The notes beneath the pieces were generated by a model. The model worked only from the letters and a program-made list of their open reading frames with translations. It searched no databases and had not been told where the DNA came from. Of a DNA stretch of 64,000 nt, positions 34,048 through 42,458 are shown piece by piece. Within the stretch, counting starts at the first letter, position 1; every line of letters begins with the position of its first letter. The stretch covers positions 6,944,001 to 7,008,000 of the forward strand of contig NZ_RDTE01000003.1 of NCBI RefSeq assembly GCF_004125265.1, written 5' to 3'. A program made the position numbers and the translations under genes. Origin of the DNA: Streptomyces lydicus. Its GTDB lineage: Bacteria > Actinomycetota > Actinomycetes > Streptomycetales > Streptomycetaceae.

Positions 34048-36182
34048 TACGCGGCCTTCCTGTTGCCTTGTACGGTCCGTACGAGCGCGGAGACGCTGTC
34101 CGCGCGCAGTTCGTCGAGGGTGACCGCGGTGCCCTGCAGATCACGGGCCAGCTCGCCCGCGAGGCCCAGCCGCACCGGGCCCGCCTCGCAGTCCACGACC
34201 ACCGAAGCGGTGCCCTCGGCGGCCAGCAGGCGGGCCGCGCGGGCGGCGCGCACGACGGGCTCCGGGCCGCCGGTCGCCCGGCCGTCGGTGACGACCACCA
34301 GCAGCGGCCGCCGCGAGGCATCCCGCATCCGCTCCACCCGCAGCACCTCATGGGCCCGCAGCAGCCCCTCCGACAGCGGCGTACGGCCGCCCGTCGGCAG
34401 CTGCTCCAGCCGCGCCGCGCCCGCCTCGACCGACGAGGTCGGGGGCAGCGCCAGCTCGGCGCCGGTGCCGCGGAAGGTGATCATGCCGATCTTGTCGCGC
34501 CGCTGGTAGGCGTCGAGCAGCAGCGAGAGCACCGCGCCCTTGACCGCGCTCATCCGCTTGCGCGCCGCCATCGAACCGGACGCGTCCACGACGAAGAGGA
34601 CCAGATTGCCCTCCCGCCCCTCGCGTACCGCCTCGCGCAGATCGTCCCTGCGCACCACAAGACCCCGCCCGTGGCGCCCGCGGGCCCGCTGGTGCGGCGC
34701 CGCGGCCTGCACGGTCGCCGCCAGGTGCAGCTTGCCCAGGGCGCCGTGCGGGCGCCGTGCCCCGGTCGTCCGGCCGTGCGCGGTCCGGGCCCGCGACCTG
34801 CGGCCGTCCGCGCCCTCGCCCAGGCCAGGGACATCGAGGCGCCGGGTACGGAACGGCTCACCGGCGCCGACCGCGGCCTTCTCGCCGCCCGCGGCGGGAG
34901 CGCCCTCCTCGGACCGCTCCGGGGCCGCGGGCTGCTCCGCGGGCCGCTCGGGGCCCTCGGCGCTCTCCCGCTCCTGCTGGTGCGGGAGTTCGGGGCTCTG
35001 CGCCGGGGGCGCCTCCTGCGGACCGCCGTCCCCGCTGTCCCGCGGGGGCGCTCCGCCGCCGTCCGGACCGCCCCCGCCGGGGCCGCCGTCCGGGCCGTCC
35101 GGGTCCGGATCGTCCTCGCCGTCCGTGCCCTGGCCGTCCGTGTCCTCGTCCGCCCCGCCGAACTCCTCCAGCGTCTGGTCGAGCTTGTCCTGGTCCAGGC
35201 CGGGGGCGTCGAAGGGGTTACGGCGCCGGCGGTGCGGCAGCGCCAGCAGCGCCGCCTGCCGCACGTCCTCCTCCAGGACGTCCGTCCGGCCCGCCCATGC
35301 GGCCAGCGCGGTGGCGGTACGCGCCATCACGATGTCCGCGCGCATCCCGTCCACTTCGAACGCCGCGCAGGTCGCGGCGATCTGCCGGAGCGCCCCGTCG
35401 CCCAGCGTCACCCGCGGCAGCAGCTCCCTGGCGGCGGTGATCCGCCCGCGCAGCGCGTCCTCCTCGGCCGCCCAGCCCGCCGCGAAACCCGCCGGATCGG
35501 CGTCGTAGGCCAGCCGGCGCCGGACCACCGACACCCGCTCGTCGGGCTCCCTGGAGGCGGCCACCTCGACCGTGAGCCCGAAGCGGTCCAGCAACTGCGG
35601 CCGCAGTTCGCCCTCTTCGGGGTTCATGGTGCCGACGAGCAGGAAGCGGGCCGCGTGCCGGACCGAGACGCCCTCGCGCTCCACGTAGGAGGCGCCCATG
35701 GCGGCCGCGTCCAGCAGCAGGTCCACCAGGTGGTCGTGGAGGAGGTTGACCTCGTCGACATAGAGGATTCCCCGGTGGGCGTCGGCCAGCAGGCCCGGTT
35801 CGAAGGCCTTGACGCCCTCCGACAGGGCCCGCTCGATGTCCAGCGCGCCGACCAGCCGGTCCTCGGAGGCGCCGACGGGCAGTTCGACCATCCGCGTCGG
35901 GCGCTCCGCGGCGGCGGCACTCCCGTGCGGCCCGTCGGGGCAGCCGGGGTCGGGCGCGGCCGGGGCACAGGCGAAGCGGCAGCCGCTGACCACGTCCACC
36001 TGCGGCATCAGCGCCGACAGCGCTCGTACGGCGGTGCTCTTGGCGGTGCCCTTCTCCCCGCGGACCAGCACGCCGCCCACCGCGGGGCTCACCGCGTTCA
36101 GCAGCAGCGCCAGCCGCAGGTCGTCCATGCCGACCACCGCGGTGAAGGGGTACTGCGGGGTGGTGTGGTGAGCGGTTGTCAT
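34047..36182 (-). CDS. Cobalt/magnesium chelatase, ChlI-ChlD fusion
   Basis: A 711-residue putative cobaltochelatase subunit. The N-terminal AAA+ domain (ChlI-like) has Walker A GEKGTAKST at 42-50, Walker B GILYVDEVNLL and a GTMNPEEGELRPQLLDRF sensor region. A Pro/Gly/Asp-rich linker of about 130 residues follows, then a ChlD-type vWA domain with MIDAS VDASGSM. Such proteins power cobalt insertion together with a CobN/BchH catalytic subunit, which is absent from this operon. The 70-bp gap after cobQ is the operon position where cobN might be expected. Confidence 0.88.
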   Translation of the reverse strand: MTTAHHTTPQYPFTAVVGMDDLRLALLLNAVSPAVGGVLVRGEKGTAKSTAVRALSALMPQVDVVSGCRFACAPAAPDPGCPDGPHGSAAAAERPTRMVELPVGASEDRLVGALDIERALSEGVKAFEPGLLADAHRGILYVDEVNLLHDHLVDLLLDAAAMGASYVEREGVSVRHAARFLLVGTMNPEEGELRPQLLDRFGLTVEVAASREPDERVSVVRRRLAYDADPAGFAAGWAAEEDALRGRITAARELLPRVTLGDGALRQIAATCAAFEVDGMRADIVMARTATALAAWAGRTDVLEEDVRQAALLALPHRRRRNPFDAPGLDQDKLDQTLEEFGGADEDTDGQGTDGEDDPDPDGPDGGPGGGGPDGGGAPPRDSGDGGPQEAPPAQSPELPHQQERESAEGPERPAEQPAAPERSEEGAPAAGGEKAAVGAGEPFRTRRLDVPGLGEGADGRRSRARTAHGRTTGARRPHGALGKLHLAATVQAAAPHQRARGRHGRGLVVRRDDLREAVREGREGNLVLFVVDASGSMAARKRMSAVKGAVLSLLLDAYQRRDKIGMITFRGTGAELALPPTSSVEAGAARLEQLPTGGRTPLSEGLLRAHEVLRVERMRDASRRPLLVVVTDGRATGGPEPVVRAARAARLLAAEGTASVVVDCEAGPVRLGLAGELARDLQGTAVTLDELRADSVSALVRTVQGNRKAA

Positions 36183-36252
36183 GCGGTGTCGTCCTCCGGG
36201 TCGTCGGGCGGCTGTGTCGTCTGCGTCGGTAGCGGTCCTCGGGTGCCTACCC

Positions 36253-37818
36253 TCATGGCGCCCCCGGAGGCACGAACGGCAGCCCCTCCGGGACTCCTTC
36301 CTCGATCAGCCGCAGCAGCGCGCCGGTGTCCGCGTGCTCCTCGATCAGATCGCCCAGCCGGTCCAGCTGCTCCTCGCGCAGGGCGGCGAAGGCGGTGTCG
36401 GGGGCCGGCACGAACGCCCGGCCCGCGTCCGCCGCGACGCGCCGCAGGAAGGCCCGCCGGAAGCCGTCGCTCTCCAGTGAGCCGTGCCAGTGCGTGCCCC
36501 ATACCGAGCCGGCCCGGCACCCGTCCAGGCTCCGCCCCTGGCCGTCCGACATGAACGCCTCGTCCCCGCCGGTCACCTCGGCGAGCCCGTGGTGGATCTC
36601 GTAGCCCGTCACCGGCTCGCCCAGCGCCTGGCCGGCCGGCCGCGCCAGGGTCTTCTCCGCCGCGAACCGTACGCGCACGGGCAGCAGCCCCAGCCCGTCG
36701 ACCGTGCCGGCCTTCGACTCCACGTCGTCCTCGATGCGTTCGCCCAGCATCTGGTAGCCGCCGCAGATGCCCAGCACCGGGCGGCCCTCGGCGGCCCGCC
36801 TCACGACCGCGTCCGCCAGCCCGCGCTCACGCAGCCACTGCAGCGCCCGGACCGTGCCCCGGGTCCCCGGCAGCACCACCAGGTCCGCGTCGGCCAGCTC
36901 CTCGGCCCGGTCCACGAACCGCACCACCACGCCCGGCTCCGCGGCCAGCGCGTCCACGTCCGTGAAGTTCGACATCAGCGGGACGGCACAGACCGCCACC
37001 CGCAGCACCTGGGCGCCGTGCGGCGGAGCGACCACGCTCTCGCGCACCGCGCCGCGCAGCGACACGTGCAGTCCGTCCTCCTCGTCGATGCCGAGGCCGT
37101 GCGAGAAGGGCAGCACGCCCAGCGTCCGCCGCCCGGTGAGGCCGCGCAGCATCTCCAAGCCCGGCTCCAGCAGCGTCACATCGCCGCGGAACTTGTTGAC
37201 GAGGTACCCCGCGACCAGCGCCTGGTCCTCCTTGGACAGCAGCGCGGTGGTGCCGAAGAAGGAGGCGAACACCCCGCCGCGGTCGATGTCACCGACCACC
37301 ACCACCGGGATCCGGGCGGCCCGCGCCAGCCCCATGTTCACCAGGTCGGTGCGCCGCAGATTGATCTCGGCCGGGCTGCCCGCGCCCTCGCAGATCACCG
37401 CGTCGTGGGTACGCCGCAGCTCCGCCAGGCAGTCGGTGACCGTGCCGAGCAACTGCTCCTGGCGGCCCTCGTGGTAGCCCCGGGCACTGAGCTCACCCAC
37501 CGGCTTGCCCAGCAGCACCACCTGGCTGCTGCGGTCGCTGCCGGGCTTGAGCAGGACCGGGTTCATCAGCGCGGTCGGCTCCACCCGCGCCGCGGCGGCC
37601 TGCATCGCCTGGGCCCGTCCGATCTCCGCGCCCTCACGGGTGACGAACGAGTTCAGGGACATGTTCTGCGCCTTGAACGGCGCCACCCGCACGCCCTGCC
37701 GGGCCAGCCAGCGGCAGATGCCCGCCGTCACCACGCTCTTGCCGGCGTCGGACGTCGTACCGGCCACCAACAGGCCACCGCCGACGGCCCCGCCCGATGC
37801 CTTCAACCGCCCGTTCAC
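36253..37818 (-). CDS. cobQ: Adenosylcobyric acid synthase
   Basis: A 521-residue CobQ/CbiP glutamine amidotransferase that amidates the b, d, e and g side chains. P-loop VAGTTSDAGKSVVTAGICRWL, FKAQNMSLNSFVT, and the glutaminase nucleophile Cys in VLGICGGYQMLGE with YEIHHG are clear. The GTG at 37818 has a perfect GAGGAGG SD that overlaps the cobD stop, so the two are coupled. Confidence 0.95.
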   Translation of the reverse strand: MNGRLKASGGAVGGGLLVAGTTSDAGKSVVTAGICRWLARQGVRVAPFKAQNMSLNSFVTREGAEIGRAQAMQAAAARVEPTALMNPVLLKPGSDRSSQVVLLGKPVGELSARGYHEGRQEQLLGTVTDCLAELRRTHDAVICEGAGSPAEINLRRTDLVNMGLARAARIPVVVVGDIDRGGVFASFFGTTALLSKEDQALVAGYLVNKFRGDVTLLEPGLEMLRGLTGRRTLGVLPFSHGLGIDEEDGLHVSLRGAVRESVVAPPHGAQVLRVAVCAVPLMSNFTDVDALAAEPGVVVRFVDRAEELADADLVVLPGTRGTVRALQWLRERGLADAVVRRAAEGRPVLGICGGYQMLGERIEDDVESKAGTVDGLGLLPVRVRFAAEKTLARPAGQALGEPVTGYEIHHGLAEVTGGDEAFMSDGQGRSLDGCRAGSVWGTHWHGSLESDGFRRAFLRRVAADAGRAFVPAPDTAFAALREEQLDRLGDLIEEHADTGALLRLIEEGVPEGLPFVPPGAP

Positions 37819-37828
37819 CGGGTCCTCC

Positions 37829-38890
37829 TCATGCGCCGGGACTCCGGCTGTCGTGAGCCGTACGCGCCAGTGCCCGCACGGTCTTGCGCGATACCGCACC
37901 CGCGGCCGGCCGGGCGGCGGCCACCGGGGCCCGCCGCAGCGCCCCGGCCGCCAGCCGCGCCGCCACCGTCGTCGCCAGCGCGAGGACGCTCACCCGGCGC
38001 GAGAGCCGCACGGCCCGTTCGATGTCGGGCACCGCGACCGGCGGCGCCCCGCCGTTGAGCTGCGGCCGGTGCTCCACCCGCCCGCCGTAGGCCAGCGTGC
38101 CGCCGAGCCGTACGCCCAGCGCGCCCGCGAACGACGCCTCCACCGGGCCCGCGTTGGGGCTCGGATGGGCGCCGCCGTCCGCCCGCCAGGCCCGCAGCGC
38201 ACCGCGCCGGTCGGGGCCCGCGAGCACGGTGAGGGCGGCGGTCAGCCGGGAGCCGGGCCAGCCGGCGAGGTCGTCGAGCCGGGCCGAGGCCCAGCCGAAG
38301 CGGCGGTGGCGCGGCGACTTGTGCCCCACCATCGCGTCCAGGGTGTTCACCGCACGGAACGCCACCAGGCCGGGCACCCCGCCCAGGGCGCCCCACACCA
38401 GGGCGCCCACCACGGCGTCCGAGGTGTTCTCGGCGACCGACTCCACCACCGCGCGGGCCATCTGGGACCCGTCCAGGGCCTGCGGATCGCGGCCGCACAG
38501 ATGCGGCAGCCGCTCCCGCGCCACGTCCAGGTCACCCGCCGTCAGCGCACCGCCGACGGCCCGGGCCTCCCGGCCGAGCGAGGTGCCGCCCAGCACCGCC
38601 CAGACCGTCGCCGCGGTCAGCGCGATCCGGGCGCCGCCGCGCAGCGGAGCCGGGGCGGCGGCCCGTACGGCGCGCTCCAGCAGGGCCGCACCGGCGGCGG
38701 CACCGCCCGCACACAGCACGGCATGCGCCGCCCCGTATCCGCGGTGATCGCGCCACAGCCGGCGTTCGACGGCGCTCGCGGCCCGGCCGAAGGCGGCAAC
38801 CGGATGGCCGCGCCGCGGGTCCGCCGCGATCAGGTCGCCGAGGAAGCCGAGGGCCGCGCCGCACGCATATCCCGCGTGTTCGCCGCGCAC
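37829..38890 (-). CDS. cobD: Adenosylcobinamide-phosphate synthase
   Basis: A 353-residue CobD/CbiB membrane protein that joins the aminopropanol (phosphate) arm to adenosylcobyrate. It has LGFLGDLIAADPRRGHPVAAFG, ESVAENTSDAVVGALVWGALGG, RAVNTLDAMVGHKS and SPNAGPVEASFAGALGV, all CbiB signatures, with four to five hydrophobic segments. It is the first gene of the operon; the GTG at 38890 has a weak SD and sits two codons downstream, in frame, of the stop of a 24-codon reading frame. A cobalamin riboswitch lies 120 bp further up. Confidence 0.93.
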   Translation of the reverse strand: MRGEHAGYACGAALGFLGDLIAADPRRGHPVAAFGRAASAVERRLWRDHRGYGAAHAVLCAGGAAAGAALLERAVRAAAPAPLRGGARIALTAATVWAVLGGTSLGREARAVGGALTAGDLDVARERLPHLCGRDPQALDGSQMARAVVESVAENTSDAVVGALVWGALGGVPGLVAFRAVNTLDAMVGHKSPRHRRFGWASARLDDLAGWPGSRLTAALTVLAGPDRRGALRAWRADGGAHPSPNAGPVEASFAGALGVRLGGTLAYGGRVEHRPQLNGGAPPVAVPDIERAVRLSRRVSVLALATTVAARLAAGALRRAPVAAARPAAGAVSRKTVRALARTAHDSRSPGA

Positions 38891-38893
38891 CGG

Positions 38894-38968
38894 TCAGACC
38901 GCCGCTGCGGCGTGTCCAACGGGCCCGGTGGCGGCGGGCAGTGGAGATCTCGAAGGGCGGCCGGGCAT
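38894..38968 (-). CDS. Possible 24-codon upstream reading frame before cobD
   Basis: An ATG at 38968 with a GAGGA SD nine bases upstream opens a 24-residue frame (MPGRPSRSPLP...) whose TGA lies one codon before the cobD GTG. It sits in the expression platform between the riboswitch and cobD. It could couple cobD translation to leader translation; equally it may be chance. Confidence 0.35.
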   Translation of the reverse strand: MPGRPSRSPLPAATGPVGHAAAAV

Positions 38969-39013
38969 GGCGGTGTGTCCTCACTCAGGGTCCGCGCCCT
39001 GGCTCGACGTGAC

Positions 39014-39182
39014 GGCGACAAGAGTCTCCTGGCTCCCGGATCGGCGAGTCCCCCGGCCTTCCAGTCGCTGCGTACGTCATCGGACGTACGCGAGGCGGAC
39101 CGTGGCCTTCGCTGGAGGAACGCTCCCCGGTGACAGTGGCGGGACCGCGCCGGATTCGCACCGGACTTCCTCAGCTGTCGCC
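39014..39182 (-). promoter_or_regulatory. Cobalamin (AdoCbl) riboswitch
   Basis: On the minus strand the leader holds the diagnostic core: GAGGAAGTCCGGTGCGAATC, then the B12-box region with CCCGCCACTGT, and at the 3' side GAGCCAGGAGAC. The closing stem pairs GGCGACAG (about 39174-39181) with CTTGTCGCC (39014-39022), and an internal GCGTACGT/ACGTACGC hairpin is present. It precedes cobD by about 120 nt, so B12 should repress the whole cobD-cobC operon, probably at translation since no terminator is evident. Confidence 0.93.
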
Positions 39183-39249
39183 GAATGGCTCCGGCAGTCC
39201 ACCACGCCCCGCGATGCCCGTCAACTCGCCCTTGACCTGCGACGCTGTC

Positions 39250-39298
39250 CTGTGACACGCGCTGTGGTGCACGCCACAGCGTGGCAGGAAGGTCACAG
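39250..39298. promoter_or_regulatory. Nested palindrome between the cob leader and the caspase locus
   Basis: An inner palindrome CGCTGTGG-N6-CCACAGCG (39260-39281) sits inside outer arms CTGTGAC (39250-39256) and GTCACAG (39292-39298). It lies in the divergent promoter region of the riboswitch transcript and the EACC1 gene and looks like an operator. Confidence 0.5.
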
Positions 39299-39378
39299 AC
39301 GGTTGCCCCTGCCCCTGATCCCGCGTCACTATCTGGTGGTGCACGGTGGCGACGGGGCCGCCGGGAGGGGGCCGGGGG

Positions 39379-39822
39379 ATGCCGCAGAGCGCTGACCGCC
39401 ACGAGATCCGCCTCAGGATCACGGGCACCAACAATCCGGAGCAGGACACCGAAGACCTCAGGGCATGGCTGGAGCGCGAGCCGTGGCTGGAGGGGCACGG
39501 CCACGACTGGCTGCTCCGGCCCCGGCCGGCGAGCGGGGGCGACGACGGCCCCGGTGACATGGCCGCCGGCCTCGACGACCTGATCCTGGTCATCGTCGGC
39601 GCCGTCACCGGCGAGATCACCAAGAGTCTCACCATCGCCCTCCAGGAGTGGCTGCGCCGGCGCCGGGAGGACCGCGACACCGGCGAGCGGCCCGCCGTCG
39701 CGGTCGGGTCCGGTGACGGGGGCCTGCGCGCGCTCGGCGACACGGGCCCGGCCGCCACGGCCCCCGAACACCCCGATCCCGGCAGCCCGGCGGACGGGAG
39801 CGGCAGCACCCGCGGGGACTGA
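39379..39822 (+). CDS. EACC1 (effector-associated constant component) protein
   Basis: A 147-residue protein. Residues 10-95 match the EACC1 pattern: an N-terminal beta strand (IRLRITGTN), a helix with DLRAWLEREPWL, an acidic/Gly loop, then the amphipathic-hydrophobic helix GLDDLILVIVGAVTGEITKSLTIALQEWLRRRR. The C-terminal 45 residues are disordered. EACC1 proteins are known as constant partners of caspase, trypsin and other effectors in NTP-regulated conflict systems of multicellular bacteria. Here the caspase gene starts 5 bp after its stop. The ATG at 39379 with a GGAGGGGG SD is preferred to a GTG at 39346. Confidence 0.78.
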   Translation: MPQSADRHEIRLRITGTNNPEQDTEDLRAWLEREPWLEGHGHDWLLRPRPASGGDDGPGDMAAGLDDLILVIVGAVTGEITKSLTIALQEWLRRRREDRDTGERPAVAVGSGDGGLRALGDTGPAATAPEHPDPGSPADGSGSTRGD

Positions 39823-39827
39823 GCCGG

Positions 39828-42458
39828 ATGTCCGAATACGACGCACGGGGCAAGGCCAACCGGGCGCTGCTGATCGGCGTCGACGACTACCGCACGCTGC
39901 CCCCGCTGCCCGCGGTGAGGGACAACGTCCACAAGCTGGAGCAGGCCCTGCTCGCCCCCGGCACCGATCTGTTCACCAAGGGCGAGATCGTCACCTGCCG
40001 GCCCCAGGAGCCCTGGGAGGTGGAACAGGCGCTGGACACCGTCGTCCAGGAGGCGCGCGGGCTGCTGCTGGTGTACTTCGCCGGCCACGGCCGGGTGGGC
40101 AGCGACGGCGGCAATCTGCACCTCATGGTCGGCGCCTCGGAACGGCGGCACAAGACCGTCTCCTGGCAGGACACCGTGCTGTCCTATCTGGACAGCGCAC
40201 GGGCCGACCGCATCGTGATCGTCCTGGAGTGCTGTTACGCCGGCAACGCGAGCGAGGCCTTCCACTCCTGCCGCAACCCCACCTCGCTGCTGATGGCCGC
40301 GCAGCCCAACCGCCGGATCTTCAGCGGCGAGGAACCCACCGGGGGCAGCGTCTTCAACCGTGCCCTGGTCCGGATCCTGGAACGGGGCATCCCCGGCAGA
40401 CGGTTCGTCACCTTCGAGGACCTGGTCAGGGCACTGCGGGAACAACTGGCCGGTGAACGGACCCCGATGGGCGACGTCTGGGAGCCGCGCTCGGCGAAGC
40501 AGAACACCGTCGACGACGTCATCCTGTCCTTCGCCACCCCCGAGGCCCGCCCGCCGACCCCGCTGCGGGTCCGCTTACGCCGCCGGCTGAAGCCGTCCTT
40601 CCGGCGCTGGACCGGACTCCTGCTGATCCTGGCGATGATCCTCGTACCGGCCGTCACCGGCGTCGTCCTGCTCCGGCTCCCGAACGACGACGGGGCACCC
40701 TGTCCGCCCGCCCTCGAACTGCGGCTGCTCACCGCCCCCGAGGCCGAACCCGCGCTGCGCCAGGCCGCCTTCGACTACGAGATGTCCGAGACCAACACCC
40801 GGCCCCTGACCGGTGAGGGCGACCTCCCCGACGGCTGCCGGCGCGCCCAGATCACCGTCTACTCCGCCGCCCGGGACCAGGTCGACCAGGGCTTCGCCGC
40901 CGCCGAGCGCTGGCAGGGCGAGGCCCTGGGGACCGGCAAGGCCCGCCCGGCCGACAAGGGCTTCGACCCCCTCAACCGGCCCGGACCGCAGCCCGACATC
41001 TGGATCCCCGAGTCCACCGCCGACTACGACGAGGCCCGCCGCGGCATGCCCGCCACGACTTCCCCGGCGACCCTCCACTACAGCGCCCCCGTCGCCTACA
41101 CCCCGCTGGTCGTCGGCGTCCCGGAGAGCCGGCGGCTGGACGACGTCGAACCGGCCGACGCCTCCTGGCCGGAACTGCTCACCCAGACCGACGGCAGCCA
41201 CCACGACCTCGCACTCCTGCGGCCCAGCCCGGTGCTGTCCGGCACCGGCCTGCTGCACACCCTCGGCCTCTACCTCGCCCACGACGGCCCGGCCGGCACC
41301 TCGGCCGGAGCACCCGACCTCACCCTCGCCCGGCAGGCCGAGGAGCGGCTGTCCGCCCCGGGCAGCCAGTACGCGGGCAGCACCGAACTGCTGTGTTCGC
41401 TGCGGCCCGACACCGGCACCGACGCGGCCGGCTCCGTCGACCGCGCGAGGTCCGCGCCCCTGGTGACGGAGAAGTCCCTCGCCGACTACAACCTCGGCCA
41501 CGCCATCGGCAGTTGCCCGGCCCGCCCGTCCGCGCTCCCGTTCCGCGACCGCTACCTCGCCTACTACCCCCGAAGCGTCCCCGCGCTCGACCACCCCCTG
41601 GTCCGCGTCGACTGGCAGGGCGCCACCGACGCCACCGTGCGAAAGGCCGCCGTCGCGCGCTTCGCCGGCTGGCTGCGCGCCCCCGACGGCGGGCAGCGCA
41701 CCCTCACCGCGCAGGGCTACCGCGGGGTGCGGGAGACGAGTCCCCCATCGGGCTCACCGCTGCGGGACAGCCGTGCGGACGTCGACCCCGTCGGACCGGT
41801 CGTGCCCTTCACCGCAGGACCGGAGCAGGTCTCCCAGGTGCTGGACGGCTACGACAAGGCACAGAAGTCCAGCCAGGTGCTGATCCTCATGGACACCTCC
41901 ACCTCCATGGCGGAGGGCGGCAGGCTCCCGGTCGCCCTGAGCGCGGCCGGACGCGCCCTGGAGATGGCAGGACCGCGCCACACCTACGGCCTGTGGGCCT
42001 TCCCGGACCGCGCACACCCCGCCGACGCCGGCGCGGTGCGCGAGCTCGTCCGGCTGGGCAGCGCCGACCCGGCCCCGGGCAAGGCGGCGCTGGAGGGGAT
42101 CGCCGGCGGCGAACTGGTCGAGCACGGCGCCGCGATGGAGGAGGCGCTGACCCGTGCCCTGCACACGATGAAGAAGTCCCCGGCCACCAACAAGGCCATC
42201 GTGCTCCTGCTCGACCAGGACGACGGTGCGGCCCGCCGCGCGGCGAGCGTGGAGCGCACGCTCGGCACGCTCCTGGAGGAGAAGCCCGACGTGCCCATCC
42301 TGGCGCTGGTGCTGGGCCCCTCCGGCTGTGACACCTTCGCCTTCCGGCAGCTGGCCGGCGCCTCGCACGGACAGTGCGTGCCCGCGGGACCGCAGGCCGT
42401 CGACACACTGGCCGGCCGGATCGCCTCCATCGGCACGGCCGCCAAGGGGGACCGATGA
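39828..42458 (+). CDS. Membrane-anchored caspase fused to substrate-binding and vWA regions
   Basis: An 876-residue modular protein. Residues 10-225 are a caspase-like (C14) protease: NRALLIGVDDY first strand, catalytic His87 in YFAGHG and Cys136 in LECCYAG. Residues 261-283 form one transmembrane helix after a very basic stretch, putting the protease inside and the rest outside. Residues about 295-640 look like a type 2 periplasmic-binding fold (PDIWIPES, HYSAPVAYTPLVVGVP), and about 683-865 are a vWA domain with MIDAS DTSTS at 689-693. Leu250, just before the helix, is encoded by TTA, predicting bldA-dependent translation. The architecture suggests an extracellular ligand sensor driving a cytosolic protease. 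Its stop overlaps the next start (ATGA). Confidence 0.85.
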   Translation: MSEYDARGKANRALLIGVDDYRTLPPLPAVRDNVHKLEQALLAPGTDLFTKGEIVTCRPQEPWEVEQALDTVVQEARGLLLVYFAGHGRVGSDGGNLHLMVGASERRHKTVSWQDTVLSYLDSARADRIVIVLECCYAGNASEAFHSCRNPTSLLMAAQPNRRIFSGEEPTGGSVFNRALVRILERGIPGRRFVTFEDLVRALREQLAGERTPMGDVWEPRSAKQNTVDDVILSFATPEARPPTPLRVRLRRRLKPSFRRWTGLLLILAMILVPAVTGVVLLRLPNDDGAPCPPALELRLLTAPEAEPALRQAAFDYEMSETNTRPLTGEGDLPDGCRRAQITVYSAARDQVDQGFAAAERWQGEALGTGKARPADKGFDPLNRPGPQPDIWIPESTADYDEARRGMPATTSPATLHYSAPVAYTPLVVGVPESRRLDDVEPADASWPELLTQTDGSHHDLALLRPSPVLSGTGLLHTLGLYLAHDGPAGTSAGAPDLTLARQAEERLSAPGSQYAGSTELLCSLRPDTGTDAAGSVDRARSAPLVTEKSLADYNLGHAIGSCPARPSALPFRDRYLAYYPRSVPALDHPLVRVDWQGATDATVRKAAVARFAGWLRAPDGGQRTLTAQGYRGVRETSPPSGSPLRDSRADVDPVGPVVPFTAGPEQVSQVLDGYDKAQKSSQVLILMDTSTSMAEGGRLPVALSAAGRALEMAGPRHTYGLWAFPDRAHPADAGAVRELVRLGSADPAPGKAALEGIAGGELVEHGAAMEEALTRALHTMKKSPATNKAIVLLLDQDDGAARRAASVERTLGTLLEEKPDVPILALVLGPSGCDTFAFRQLAGASHGQCVPAGPQAVDTLAGRIASIGTAAKGDR

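Noticed and set aside
34068..36554. 828-residue plus-strand open frame
   Set aside because: Antisense to the chelatase subunit gene, whose AAA and vWA motifs are unmistakable.
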